A DNA stretch of 64,000 bases from Cordilura impudica (GCA_963682025.1 OY821521.1:100121354-100185353), one strand, 5' to 3'; shown: positions 46,448-58,866, counted from the first letter of the stretch. The notes: generated by a model not told the origin, from the letters alone. Program-made: numbers and translations.

Positions 46448-46506
46448 TACAGTGATAATCTGTGGATCAATGTTCAAAATTGGAACTATGCATGCAATAA
46501 TTATAA

Positions 46507-46873
46507 TCTATAATATTAATAGGCTAGGCGATTTCTTGTTACCGATGTTTTATTCTACCGTTTTATTCCGATTTTGACCAAACGTTTATTGTTCGAAAGG
46601 TATTATTTTTAGCTGTTCATCAGATTTAAAGATTTTAAATTTTTTTTTCTTTATTTTGAGTAAATTGCATTTAAAATTGCTACTAACACATACAAAAAAT
46701 TACACATATGTTATGTGTGTTTTATTAAATTTGTTAATGTGTTTGTTAATGAGTTTGATATCTTCATTCACAATAATAATAAATCATAAAATTGTTGGTT
46801 TGTGAATTGGCTAAGTTCAAAAATAAAGCTTCCTAGAATTTGCACTCGAATTTCGACGGCTGGAATCTGCTAG
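46507..46873 (+). mobile_element. Non-autonomous Helitron, 367 bp, second copy
   Basis: Same 5' TCTATAATATTAATAG and 3' CTGCTAG as 36177-36554, inserted between A and T in the subterminal region of the Tc1-like element. The 3' hairpin is slightly mutated (CTCGA-ATT-TCGAC). Confidence 0.8.
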
Positions 46874-46978
46874 TTATTATTATTATGGAAGTTATAATAA
46901 TATATCTTCTATACAAAATATGATTTGTTGTTATTCATATTCTATTTAGTTTTATTGAAAACATTAGCGATAAACAAA

Positions 46979-47987
46979 ATGCCACTGGGAAATGTACAAA
47001 GCGAACTCGAAAAGGTTTAATTTTATACATTTTCAGAGAATGGGGCATCAAAAGCGAAAATTGCATTTCAAATCAGCAGAAGTCGAAAGGTTGTTTATAA
47101 TTATTTCAAGAATATTGAAAATTATAGCAAAAATTGAACCAATGACGGAAAAATATTGAAAATTATAGCAAAAATTGAACCAGTGATGGAAAAAATGAAT
47201 GCGAGCGCCGACTTGTTTTGAGTACAGCAAATAAAGCTGTACCCAAGTGGTTGGATTCATTTCCAACAAAGTGTATTAAATGACCACTTAGAATATAACT
47301 CCTCCAAACATAACAAGCAATGAAGAAAATTCCGTGTCTTTTGAAACGTCATATTAATGCGCGGTTGGAATTTTTCAAAAACAATATGATCAAAAGTAAG
47401 TTGCTTAAGGTTGTGTTAGAGAATGGGTACTTTATTTTACTTCTTTTAAAAGATATTTTCGTCAGATGAAAAAAATGTAAGTTTGTTAGTTACTGGCGTG
47501 ATCTACGAACCCCAATGTTGGCGGAACTGTTGTAATTTGGGGTGCATTTACTGAAGAATGTTGTGTGGAGTTCCAAATCGTGTCAACCAAAAATGAACAG
47601 TGATAATTATTGTGAATTACTTCCATATAGTTTTTTTTCATTTTGCGTATAAATGGAGAAAAAATGGTTTTTTTTCATCAAGACAATGCAGCCTGTCATA
47701 CCAGAAAATTCACAAATTAATGGTTAAGCTCGAATGATGTCGATGGCTTGGAATGTCCTGCTTGCTCTCATGATATTAATCCCATAGAAATCATATCGGT
47801 AATTCTCGCCAGAAGAATTTATGCTGACAATCGTTAATTCACGAATTTGAATGAGGTAAAAATATCAATTTTCAAAGAGTGGGAGGAAGCACTTGATAAA
47901 AAGGTGTTATGAAAAAAATTAATAAGTTTTATGAAAAATTTTACATTGAATTGCATTGAAGCAAAAGATGGCACTGCAAATTATTAA
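46979..47987 (+). pseudogene. Tc1/Tc3-like transposase pseudogene
   Basis: Starts at ATG 46979. The N-terminal HTH reads ENGASKAKIAFQISRSRKVVYNY across frames. Catalytic blocks: the first Asp region IFSSDEKN (47455-47475), the second Asp in FFHQDNAACHTRK, and Glu in HDINPIEI. I count 34 residues between the second Asp and Glu, as in Tc1 elements. Stops (including TAA within the DD34E loop) and frameshifts break it. A 38-base tandem duplication at 47115-47188 adds to the damage. Confidence 0.72.
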
Positions 47988-48183
47988 GTTGGTAAATTTT
48001 TTTTTATTATTTTTGTTGTATCTGTTAAAAAAAAATAAAGGAATTAAGTGTTCACTTTAATATAATAATGTAAGTTTATTTTTGGAAAAAAAAAACATTA
48101 AAATAATTCCAACAATGAGATGATCATTGTTGAAAGCATAGTTCAAATTTTATGAACATTGATTCACAGATTATCACAGATTA

Positions 48184-50834
48184 CCATTTATTAACGCATT
48201 CTTGTAACATTGTGTATAATATCTAGCAACCCTTAAAATAGTTAGTCCACGAATCGGATGATATCTTAATTAATACGTAGACGTATAGAGTTATACATTC
48301 ATAGATTCAGCCAGTCAGTGATGAGCGTAATTATATATTAACATATATCTTTTGGTTTATCTTTTATCTTTTGCTATTCAACAATTTTTTTTTTTGCATA
48401 TTTCTAACAGCAAATGTTTAATCAAATTTTCAAAAATTGTATTCAATTCTTCTAAACAACTCAGTCTTCCCACAAGAATTCAACAGTTCTCTATAATTGT
48501 GTTGCGTAGTAAAGCACTTATTTCTGTTAACACGTAACCTTTTTCACATGTTAAATAAAAATAAAAAAGATTTAACAAAAATGTAAACCCAATTCCCAGA
48601 AGTAACAAAATGAAACAAACATCAACATTCAAGCAAAAGTAACAATATTGAAATTCAATGTGAACAAAAAAAAAAAAAATAAAAAAATTATATATGATCA
48701 AAGATGTCAAAGATCTCTGGGTCAGTAGAATTTTTGTTCACACAAAATTTATATATGAAAAACATACACAAAAAAAAAAAAAAAAAAGAAACCGCAGACA
48801 ACGGATGAAATTTCTTTGAGAGATGTTCTTCTGTTCTTATAATTTTTAGATTTTTGGGTGTGTTTCAAAATAATACACACTAAAGAAGAGTAACATTATG
48901 GCGACGACAATGATGACAGCAGTAATGTTAACAATAATGATTATGATGATGTTCTTCATCACAAAATACAACAATGCCATAAAACTGACCACAGCAATCA
49001 TGGAAACGAACAACCAACACAACCCACAGAGGAAACAAAACAACAAAAAATTACCAAATGTTACTCTTTCGTATTTGCATGTTAATAATTATCCGTGAGA
49101 TTGTGTTTTACGTTCAAAGATGGCTCGGCTCATCTGCTAAAGAAAAGTTTTAATTTAACTACAATTTTCCTTGTAATTTAAGAACATAATTCTCTGTTTG
49201 TTCACATGTGAATGTGACGATATTTAAATATAATTTTGTGGAAAAATTGTCACTTTCATTAGAAATTTGTATCTTCGTTTTCTTAAGAATTATATGGGGT
49301 CATTTTAAAAGAAATCAAAGACGAAAAAATTAGGTTAATAACAACATTTCTTAGAAATTCATGTGTTGATAAAAACTCTTTTTAACATCAATAAAGAAAC
49401 GAATACAAGTTTTATTTAAAAGGCCAATTAATTCTTGTAGTTTTAAAAAATATACTCATAATTGAAAAGTTCGTTTACCAGGGTTGTCGTATTTATCATC
49501 TCAATATAGGAAAATTTTGCTGCCATCATAGCTTCATTACCAAATATCTTAAAATAATAACTGAGATGTGAATTTATATCTGAAAAAATTCTTTAGTCTG
49601 CAATGTAGCCCGATTTTAAAAATTTTGTAAAAGATATACGAGGGTAAACTCAAAAATTTTACTTTTTTTTCTTTTTGTCATAAAGTTAACAAGCATTTAA
49701 AAGATAGGCATTGTCTCAGTCGATTGTGAAAATATAGTTTCTAAATTAAACTCTTAACTATGCAGTGTACAAAAAACGCATTTGTCTCAAAGTTTTGTTT
49801 ATTTTTAATTCAATATTATATTGGAAAACGGAGAATGATACATACAAGTCTTCGTTTAGATTCTCATCAGTTTGGTTTGGGCAAAGTTTTTTTTTTCCCC
49901 AACAAACATGCTAACTTAGTAATTTTGGGACTGGAATTAGCGATCTTTTATAAAAAAAACACTAAATTGGAGCTCTCGGTTCTCTTATTTAGGTACATTT
50001 AATGTCTTTTAATTGCATCAGTTTATGTGAAATAAAATTGAACATATTAGAAATAAGTATATTTTAATCTCTTCAGACAGATTTTTATTTTTATGGATAC
50101 AATGACCACAAGCACAAGTCATATGCTGCGAAAGAGTGAGTTGCTTATAACTGACTGCATTTATTAGGAACTACCACTATAGTCTCGGGCTCGGCACATG
50201 GAAGCACATGGTGAATGGGTTGCGATTGCATCTGTATATACCTGCAAGTTGTTGGAATCAGTTTCAAAGGGGGTTCTACCAAATATCTTAAATATTTGCT
50301 TTTAAATTTTGTCTTAAGCGGTTCACTTTTAATCTAACACATGTTTGTTAATAATAACAACAACATTAAAATTTTCGGGGTATTTACGTTTGTATTTAAA
50401 CAACTGGTGTCAGAAATAATTACGAGGAAAAATTTGATTTGGTCTGGGGAATGGATTATCCCTGCACAAGCCGATTGTATTAGATTTTGTAATAAAACTA
50501 CCATGGTCTTTGACTCTATGTTGGTGTAGTATCTTTTTTTGGCATTTAAAAATTTTTATTTTTTGCCTAAAACTGTAGGAAGATGAAGAAATACAGTTCA
50601 AGAATTCCTCAAAGCTTAATTTTGTGTTTGAATATTTCCTATACAAGTTCTTTAGATATCTTTTGTAGAATATTTTAACACTCTGTTTATCATATCCATA
50701 GATCAGTTTAGTAATTTTTATAGAGAATTAAAAAAGTCCACTAAAACGGACATTACATGGGTCAATTTATTCTGTGAATATATTGAGCTGCAAAATTTTC
50801 TAGATCCTAATTAAATTTTAACTCAATTTTCAAT
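48184..50834. other. Spacer with short hydrophobic or low-complexity frames
   Basis: AT-rich. A patch at 48898-49046 of GATGATG/ACAATAATG repeats gives open hydrophobic frames on both strands, most likely an effect of simple sequence. No element end or gene is supported. Confidence 0.35.
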
Positions 50835-52410
50835 TTTATTTTATTTACGTAACATGAATATGTTATTTACAGAGTAATATTACATGTTTAAAGAATTCAG
50901 GCGAAAATAAGCCTTTTCAACTTAGATGTTTAGGCAAAAATTAACAAAAAACCTATTTAAATAAGAAAAAAAAAAAAGAAATTATATTAAGATAAAACTC
51001 AAAACTACGTGCTAACTGATAATTCATTAATGTGTGAATATTCAGAAAATTGACATCTGATATCATAATTGTGAATGAGCTTCAAAATTCTATCTTATAC
51101 CATTTCGATACTGCTTATGGAATGCAATCGTTGTGTCGAATAATGCTACGGAAGATTGTATATCATCTTGAGCAGTTTATTTTGACTTATTTGAAGTTAT
51201 TTGACATGACAGGTTGCGACATCATTCCACACAGGGGCAGCATAATACAGTATGGACATAAAAATAGCTTCGAATATTATAAATTTTATTACCTAGACTT
51301 AGTGTTGACTTTCTATTTATGAAAGAGTACATAAGTCTTGTAACATTATTTATTTTGTTTATGACGTAAGAGATATGTTTGCTAAAGTTAATTTTTGAAT
51401 CCAATATTACTCCAAGATACTTAACTTTAGACTCCCATTTAATAGTTGAGTTGTTATTGATGCTTAAATCTTTTTGTGGTATATAGCAAGGATTTCTTCT
51501 ATTGCTTGAGTTTTTTTTTGTAGATTTATAAGAATTTTCCATTTCTTAAAATATTCTTCTAAATTAATTAAAGCGTTTTGTAGACTTGCGATGATATCTT
51601 CGGCAAAAGCCCCATGACAGAGTATTGCCGTGTCATCAGCAAATATAAATGAAGTGCAGTCAAGCAATATAGGGAAATCGGATGTAAATATATTATACAA
51701 TATTGGAGATAAGCAAGATCCCTGGGGAATACTAATTTCAGTCGATAAGTTATTACCTATATAAACTTTGAATGATCGACTTATTAAATAGCTCTGTATT
51801 ATTTTTAAGATTTCCGGTGGAAAATTTAAATTAATCATTTTGTAGACCAGACCATCGTGCCATACAGAGTCAAAAGCAGACTTGACATCTAGCAACACTA
51901 TACCCGTGGATATCATTATATTTAAGTTATGTTTGATTTCAGATTTAATTCTGACTAAAGGATGAGATGTGTTGTGACCAGACCTGAATCCGAATTGTTG
52001 CGTTGGAAACACCTGATTTTCGTCACAAAATTTCAGGATTTTTTTCTTGATGACTTTCTCTAGGAATTTGTTTAAAGAGGATAACAAGCTGATTGGTCTA
52101 TACGATAATGGACAGGATGCGACTTTATTCGATTTACGAATCGCAATCACTTTTGCCTCCTTCCAACTGACTGGAAAATAACAATATTTAAGACAGTAAT
52201 TAATAATATTTGCCAAGCTTTGTAACCCTTTTTTAGGAAGTGCTTTTAATATTTTATTACTTATACCATCAATACCAGGGGATTTTTTTATCTTAAAAGT
52301 TTTGATTATGTTTTTTATTTTTTCAGTTGAAACATAGTAATCATTATTAATAGCGAGTTGAAAAGAATCTATAGCGTTGCTAACAGTATTTATTGTGGCA
52401 GAATCACTTA

Positions 52411-52903
52411 AGGTGCTATTACACGAAATGTTTTTTACATATGTACTGTCACTTTTTTTATCCACATGAAATTCTTCATGTCTGTCAAAATTGTCTTTTT
52501 ACATACGATTCATAATTTTTGCTATCACACGTGCGTATGTATTTCCGTATGACATAACCTCTAAATGTAAACAACAGCTGATTTAATTTGTGAATTTACA
52601 AAAATTTTTTGTTAAAAAAAAGGTTATGTATTTTTTAATTGTTAATTAATACTAAATAATTTATTTTTCTTTCAATATTAATCTTTAAAATGTACTCTGT
52701 TTTTCTTTCGCCACAAGCAGTGTTGTATTTTCACTTGTTTGTCATGCAAAAATAGAACCTGTTCTAATTGAAAAATGTACATGTGACTTTTCTCATGTAT
52801 TGTACATAAACAATGTTTTATATGTATCACACGATGTGTACAACTTTTGTTGTGGGAAAATTTGACAGTACATGTGTAAAAAACACATCATGTAATAGCA
52901 CCT
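52411..52903. mobile_element. MITE, PIF/Harbinger-like target (TTA), copy 3
   Basis: 493 bp, ends AGGTGCTATTACACGAAATG and inverted CATCATGTAATAGCACCT, flanked by TTA at 52408-52410 and 52904-52906. Interior closely matches 23066-23556 in the same order. Inserted in the RT coding region of the Jockey-like LINE; coding sequence resumes on both sides. Confidence 0.85.
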
Positions 52904-53734
52904 TTAGGCTTGCTGACAGCGTATGGTTTGATTTGAATGTATTAGCAAGCACTTCACATTTTTCTTGAGCAGTAGAGTAACGAGTACCATTATGTTGAAG
53001 TATTGGCATGATATTATGCTTGTTTCGCAGGACTTTAAAAATGTTCCAAAAGGGAGAAGAATTTTTATCAAGGGATGCCAGAACATTGCTCCAAGATTTG
53101 TTTCTTTCAATAATTAATTCTTGCTTAATTTTTTTTATTAACTCTGTTCATTTCAATTTTATCTGCCTTTTCTCTATTCAGCATCGTCTAAAAAAATTAC
53201 GATTCAACATCAGCATACTGGTATGAGTTGGTAGACGTTTGGTTTTGGGTACAATAGTTCTTTTTGGTACACTTAAGTCGGCGGCATCCTTAGTTACATT
53301 TTTAAAGTTATCAATACTCATATTTACGTCGTTTATATTCATGCATTCAGCATTAAATTCTGAGATATTAATATTAATATGTTGTTTGAACTGAGCCCAG
53401 TTAGCTCTACTAAAATCGTATACAAGGTTCGTAGTGTGATAATTTGAGCCATAAATGTTTACTTTAACTGGAAGGTGGTCAGAGGGTTAACTCATTCACA
53501 GCACGAGGTTCCGAAAGTTTCATTGGTATATCTAATGTTAATCCAATGTTAATCAAAATGTTATTGATTTCAATTTTCTCTTGAGGAATATTTCCCCAGC
53601 AGTTGGCTCGCACATATCCCCATGATCGATGCCTGCTGTTGAAATCACCCCCTAGAATAAAATTGTTATTAGTACGAATGAGTTTTAAAATATCTGTAGC
53701 AAAGTTGTTCTTTTTAATGCCGTCACGACCAGCG

Positions 53735-53771
53735 CACAGTGAACCATATTTTGAGAAGGCGGCCAAAAATC
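53735..53771 (+). repeat. Transib left terminal inverted repeat
   Basis: Heptamer CACAGTG, 21 bases, then CCAAAAATC. The heptamer equals the V(D)J recombination-signal consensus heptamer; the A-rich block matches 7 of 9 bases of the consensus nonamer (ACAAAAACC). Confidence 0.85.
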
Positions 53772-54281
53772 ATTTTTTTTTTGTTACCGATTTTAAAGTT
53801 ATGTTATTCATTTGAAAGTAAATACTAGTAAACCTCGGGAGCCAAAAATTGCGACTCTACCTCAACCATATCACAGCGAAAAGGGTTTTCGAAAATGGGC
53901 TTTCTCATTATTTTGCTAAAATTAAAAGTTTCTTTGTAAATTTTTATTTTTGAATGACTGTAATTTTTCGATTTAAAAGATTTTGAAGTGAAATAAATTT
54001 TGTATAATTTTTTGTTAGAAATGTAAAATCACTGAGTCATTCCGAAATTAAAAAAAAAATTTTTTAAAAAAGGTCCAAATTTTCCGAAAAATACTTACTA
54101 GAGCATAACTCCTACCAGTCAAAAGCAGTCAGAAAAAATCTTGCACTCTTCTATAGTCCGAACCCTCCCCTATACTCTTATACCCCATTATACACCCGCC
54201 AGTTTCCGCCCGTGTGCACCAGAACAATTTTTCTGACCCAAGGTTAGATATTTTCTGCAAAATTTATGAGTACAAAAGTTG

Positions 54282-54433
54282 TCCACTATGTGGTTAGGAT
54301 ATGAATATTAAGTTTGAGGTGATGTTTGTAACAGCCAAAAATATTGGACCTTTATCCATCTTTTATTATACGGATCGAATCAAAAACACTTTCTGAGTCG
54401 ATTAAACGATGTCCGTCCGTCCGCCTGAGTGTT
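54282..54433 (+). mobile_element. HINE family 1 fragment inside Transib
   Basis: Carries CACTATGTGGTTAGGATATGAA through CTTTCTGAGTCGATTAAACGATGTCCGTCCGTCC, i.e. only the 5' third of the family. It is flanked by a 16-base near-perfect direct repeat (ATGAGTACAAAAGTTG 54266-54281; ATGAATACAAAAGTTG 54434-54449), unusual for HINEs and more like a filler or repair event. Confidence 0.65.
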
Positions 54434-54795
54434 ATGAATACAAAAGTTGGTCGTACCGGTGCACCGCGGTGTATTTTTTTTGCATGTCGGTAGAGTTGTC
54501 AGGAGTTGTTATATACTTATAAAAAAGGGTTGAGATATAATGTGCTTAATTGTTACAGGTACATTTACATAGGTATCTTTCAAAAACATTAGTAGTCTGA
54601 ATTAGAGTTATATAGTTTAAATACCTGACAAAATGGAAAACAATTTAAATAACAGGTAAATGGTAAAAAAAACTATTGCGACATAGCCCTTTAAGATATG
54701 GGCAGGTATGCTTCACCTTTTAAAAGGGGTTAGGGTGTGAATTTTTTTTGCTTCTAATAGTGGTAATAAAAGATAAAAATTTTTATTTTACATAA

Positions 54796-56863
54796 TTGCA
54801 AGAAAGAGTATTTATAATAATGTTTCCACAATTATTATTCATTACAATTTGTGCAATGGCTAAGTACTGTTACAGAGATCTGGAAGATATTTATTTTCAA
54901 CGAAATGATGTAGACGGTGTAATTTTGCACATGGTGAGCAACGACTTCTTTAAGAATTATAACCTAGAAGACATTGAAATGCACAAAGGAAAAATTACTT
55001 ATTTTGCATCGAATTTGAAAAGACTGTACATTGAATGCTCTCATAGCAAGGCAAAGATGTACAAACGTTACCAAGACTTGTTAATAAAGGAACTTGTTTT
55101 TGAGAGTGCATCTACAACTGCCAATGAAAGTGGAAAAAAGGGCCAACCAGCAAAATCAATTGACGGATATAGTGAAAGATCTCGAAAGCGCAAGCTGGAG
55201 AATATCAATGAAGAAATTTCTCAAAGAATTATTAAGGATTCATTTTTGCACCAAATTCAACCAACCCAAAATAAAAAAAATAAAATTGAAATAATTGAAA
55301 AAATAGTAGAAGCGAGCCCAAGGTGCACAAAGAGGATTTTGAAAAGTATTCCGTCACCAATTGAAGATAAGAAATTTACGCCGGAAGAAGCGTTCACCCT
55401 ATTTTTAGATTTGAAATAGACCAAAAATCAATATAAGGAATTGCGGAAGCGAACCAATGAAAATAATTGTGGGATTTTTCCAGAGTATCGAGATTTAGTT
55501 TCTTCACAATCTGCTATTAGTGTCACTTCAACTTCAGCAGAAATAAAATTGCGAGATCTCCTTGAACATACTGCAGAACGATTGCTAAATACGCTTGATA
55601 CTGATCATTTAAAAAAAATTGGTAATAGCAGCAGTACTTTAATTTCAAAATGGGGATGTGATGGATCCTCTGGTCAGAAACAATACAAGCAATTTAATGC
55701 CGAAAATTCATCAGATGCTAATTTATTTATGGTATCTTTCGTTCCATTGCGCTTAACAAAAAGGTATAGCGTCTTAGTGTCATCAACTAGTAGAGCAACA
55801 GAAATTGATATATGGAAAAATGAAATTCCTTCTTCAACAAAGTATTGCAGACCAATAAAATTTGCATTCAAAAAGGAAACCAAAGATGTCATAACGGAAG
55901 AAGTTCAAAAAATAAAAGATCAAATTAAGGAACTTCAACCAGTAATATTTAAATTTGATGACCAAGACATTGAAGTACATTTTAAAATGTGTCTCACAAT
56001 GATTGATGGAAAAGTTGCACAAGCTTTAACTGGAACAAAGTCAACGTCAAGCTGCATTATATGCCAAAAGACATCAAGTCAATTAAGCCAACCCCCACCA
56101 GAGGACGATAGTTTTAAGGAAGCCTACGAATTTGGAATGTCCCCTCTTCATGCTAGAATACGTTTCATGGAGCATATTCTTAAATTGGGTTATGATTTCG
56201 AATTTGGTCCGTTAGGCGAAACAGTGAGAAAAAAACAAAGAAAATGACGAAAAAAGAAAGCAAAAACAACAAATTCAACAAAAATATCTACAGCTAGGCC
56301 TCGTAATCGACCAACCAAAATAAGGGGAAGGAAACACAAATGATGGAAATACTGCAAGGAGATTTTTTTCCGATCCGGAAACTGCAGCATCTACCACAGG
56401 TGTAAATCATGAATTAATAAGACGATTCAAAATCATATTACAAGTTCTAGCATGCAGCAGAAAGATAAATGCAAAAAAATTTGGAGAGTACGCCAATAAA
56501 ACAGCTATACTTTATAATGAAAAATACAACTGAAGATATATGCCATCCACATTTCATAAAATTTTGTACCATGGGGAAGAAATAATGCAAAACAATATGC
56601 TACCAATAGGAGATCTATCTGAAGAAGCGCAAGAAAAAAGGAACAAAGACTACAGATTCTTTCGCGAGCACAACACAAGGAAAATGTCCAGATGTTGTAT
56701 TAATGACCTTATCACTATTTTGTTATGCACTTCAGATCCATATATGTCCAACATTCATCAAGAATGGAAAACTACCTCTATTGAATTAGACGAAGAAGCT
56801 AAACAACTTCTAGAAGATGAAAATCAAGGCTATTTAGAAGAAATTGTAACTAAAATTGGTTGA
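54796..56863 (+). pseudogene. Transib transposase (RAG1 core-like), with stops and a frameshift
   Basis: Transib transposases cut DNA at the heptamer and are the relatives of the RAG1 recombinase core. Frame 1 (54796-56247) has an N-terminal region with NDFFKNYNLEDIEMHKGK and KGQPAKSIDGYSERSRKRK, then the first catalytic Asp in SKWGCDGSSGQKQYKQ (near 55655), the second in CLTMIDGKVAQALTGTKSTS, followed by CIICQ (C-x2-C), which aligns with the RAG1 Asp and CxxC region. After a frameshift near 56220-56245 the second frame carries GNTNDGNTARRFF, then DLSEEAQEKRNKDYRFFREHN with the catalytic Glu position. Breaks: TAG 55417-55419, TAA 56321-56323, TGA 56531-56533 and the frameshift. The D-D-E residues are retained. 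Homology is from motif recognition. Confidence 0.85.
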
Positions 56864-57469
56864 TTTAAAGTACTTTTTCATTACGCTAACAATAAGTTAC
56901 ACCTTTTTTTTTATACAGCTAAAAAATTTTCTTGATTTAAAAATTTATATATTTTGTAAATTTACCATAAAAATTGATATAGAAATATTTAAAAAGACAA
57001 TAAAAAAAATTTAACTAAAGTAAAAACATACGAGTTTTTCATTGAAACTTCTCGTATCTTTAACCAATATAAGGTAACTTTTACGTTCGCTGCTTAATAA
57101 ATTATATTTTAACTCGGGATCTTTAAAAAAAAAAAAACATCCTTTGGCCCTTGTGCACATTAGGACAAAAAAGTTTACGGGGGCCAAAGTTTGGCATTTT
57201 ATGAAAAAATTAGCTTAAAAATTGTTAAAAAGTATTAGTTGTAAATTAACTGAAAAAATAAGACATTATATTTAAAAAAACCTTTTTTTATCTTTTAACA
57301 CTTCACTTTTGTACTAAATTTCAACTACAAATGAAAATGTATTTTAAATCCTCCGTAACTTTTTTTAATTTCGGTCGAGAATTACGTTTTATAGCAAAAC
57401 TTAAAGGCTAAAGGCTCACCTACGAAACAAAAAAAACATATCAAAATTCCAATCCAATCAAAATTTATA

Positions 57470-57506
57470 GATTTTTGACCGTCTTTTCGTCAAATGGTCC
57501 ACTGTG
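57470..57506 (-). repeat. Transib right terminal inverted repeat
   Basis: Read inward on the minus strand: CACAGTG, 21 bases, then TCAAAAATC. Same heptamer and spacing as the left end. Shared inner blocks ACCAT and CGG support common descent. Confidence 0.85.
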
Positions 57507-57859
57507 CAGCGGCCCCTCCAGGAAAATAACATGAGAATATTAGAACTGGCTGGCCCTTCTGATGTTTCTAATTTCATACCGATGCTTTCAATCATTACAG
57601 TATTAACAATTGGGATTAAATTATGGCGTACAGTCTTTTTTACAATGATTGCTACTCCTCCACCTCTTGAATTTTCTCTATCGTTTCTATAACAGTAAAA
57701 TGAATTATTTCCAATCGAAACTTCTGATGACAACATTGTCTCAGATAATAAACAGATGTCTATATCATGTCTTAATAAAAAAATCAAATAATTCAGTTTT
57801 TTTATGGCGTATGCCTCTCGCATTCCATATAATCATTTTTGTTGTTCTTGCTTGATCCG

Positions 57860-58866
57860 TTATGATAGAAATTTATGAGCAACACTTGACACCACTTCAA
57901 ATTGGTCAAGTTTTGTTTTACAAGCTTTTAGTTTTTGAATTAGTTCAAGTGTTATATTTTTGATGTCATCAAATGAAAATAAGATATTATTAGTATTGAT
58001 ATTTTTTAAATTTGACCAGTTTTTATTTACAGGAGTTTCCCCTGCATGAAGAGCTGGAAACTGCGATTCGTCGGAGTTGCGCGGGATATACAGAACATTA
58101 GATTGACGGTAAGAATAGTTACTACATCTAGGGGCTCTAGCATTATGAGTCATAAAACGTTGTTTCATATCTAAATATTTTTTACGACTTGGGCAATCAG
58201 GTGAATTAGATTTATGTTTTTGACCACAGTTAGCACATTTAATTATATTTGATGAATATTCAACGGCTTTATGTTCACCTGAGCATATTGAACAAAAAAT
58301 TTTTACAGCACAGCGAGATGATCCGTGGCCGTACATTTGGCAATTGTAACATTGAGTTACTTTATTCTTTCTGTTTCTATAGAATTCCCATTTAACTTTT
58401 AAATGGTCAATAGAAGCATATTTTTGTCTAAGTTCTTTAAGTGTTATTGTTTGACGTTTGAAGTATATAACATAAAATATGATTTGTGTGTTGCCTTGGC
58501 TCGGCTTTTGTAATTTGTAATTTTGCAATCAGTACAATCTAATCCCATAGTAATTAATTTACTCTTAAGCTCAGATAAATCGACCTTATCAAGGCCTAAA
58601 AGTAGAGCATTATATGGTCCATCACTTTTGGTGGTATAAGTGAAGAATTCAAATGTTTCTAGTTTGAGCATTTCGCCTATTTTTTCAACATCAGTTTGAG
58701 TTTGACAAAAAAGTTTCAAACCAATCGATATTTTTCTAATTGCATATTCTGCAACTTTTGATTTTTTGCATAGTTCATGCAGTTTTTCAATGCTACACTT
58801 TGTAAGTGGTGGAATTATTTCTTTTGTTGTTTTAGTAACTAAAATTTCATTGTTGTCATCATCCAA
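57860..58866 (-). pseudogene. Jockey-like ORF1 (gag-like, CCHC fingers), frameshifted
   Basis: ATG at 58866, reading frame to about 58450, then a shift into a second frame that runs to 57860. The C-terminal half has Cys/His clusters CYNCQMYGHGSSRC (C-x2-C-x4-H-x4-C), CSICSGEHKAVEY (degenerate) and CANCGQKHKSNSPDC, the nucleic-acid-binding fingers of Jockey-clade ORF1. The N-terminal half includes ISIGLKLFCQTQTDVEKIGEML, like the RRM-type region of these proteins. It would bind element RNA. The distance to ORF2 is very short. Confidence 0.8.

Larger units (their letters stand above)
46450..48181 (+). mobile_element. Tc1-like DD34E transposon with a nested Helitron
   Basis: The left end CAGTGATAATCTGTGGATCAATGTTC is matched by the inverted right end (AATCTGTGATAATCTGTGAATC...), about 45 bp including GAACTATGC. 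TA flanks at 46448-46449 and 48182-48183. The element is 1732 bp including a 367-bp Helitron, so about 1.37 kb originally. Confidence 0.78.
53735..57506 (+). mobile_element. Transib (RAG1-like) DNA transposon, 3772 bp, complete ends
   Basis: Terminal inverted repeats start CACAGTG at both ends (53735-53741; inverted CACTGTG 57500-57506) and agree at about 29 of 37 positions, ending in CAAAAATC. Both sides carry the perfect 5-bp target duplication CAGCG (53730-53734, 57507-57511); GC-rich 5-bp targets are typical of Transib. The element holds a transposase with the RAG1-type catalytic blocks and interrupts the endonuclease region of a Jockey-like LINE, whose sequence continues on either side. 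It is flanked so cleanly that insertion is recent relative to the LINE, although its transposase is broken. Confidence 0.92.
51222..57823 (-). pseudogene. Jockey-like ORF2 (APE endonuclease and RT), interrupted and frameshifted
   Basis: Piece 1 (57823-57512): endonuclease N-terminus with DIDICLLSETML and ENSRGGGVAII. Piece 2 (53729-53479), beyond the Transib insert: FILGGDFNSRHRSWGY, the Asp/Asn block. Piece 3 (53009-52904): the segment before RT. Piece 4 (52410-51464), beyond the MITE: RT with KKSPGIDGISNKIL, LSYRPISLLSSLNKFLE, QFGFRSGHNT, LLDVKSAFDSVWH, IPQGSCLSPILYN and the catalytic FIFADDTAIL. Piece 5 (51542-51222): VKYLGVILDSKINF and beyond. The apparent start of the 333-codon frame at 52465 lies in MITE sequence and is not a real start. 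Frameshifts near 57780, 57520 and 51500 make it inactive even without the inserts. Confidence 0.82.

Noticed and set aside
48846..49098. Membrane protein gene
   Set aside because: Open hydrophobic frames occur on both strands over GATGATG/ATAATG simple sequence; no splice or start context supports either.
52411..52465. True N-terminus of the 333-codon RT frame
   Set aside because: These codons come from the inserted MITE; the same residues appear in the MITE copy at 23066-23556.
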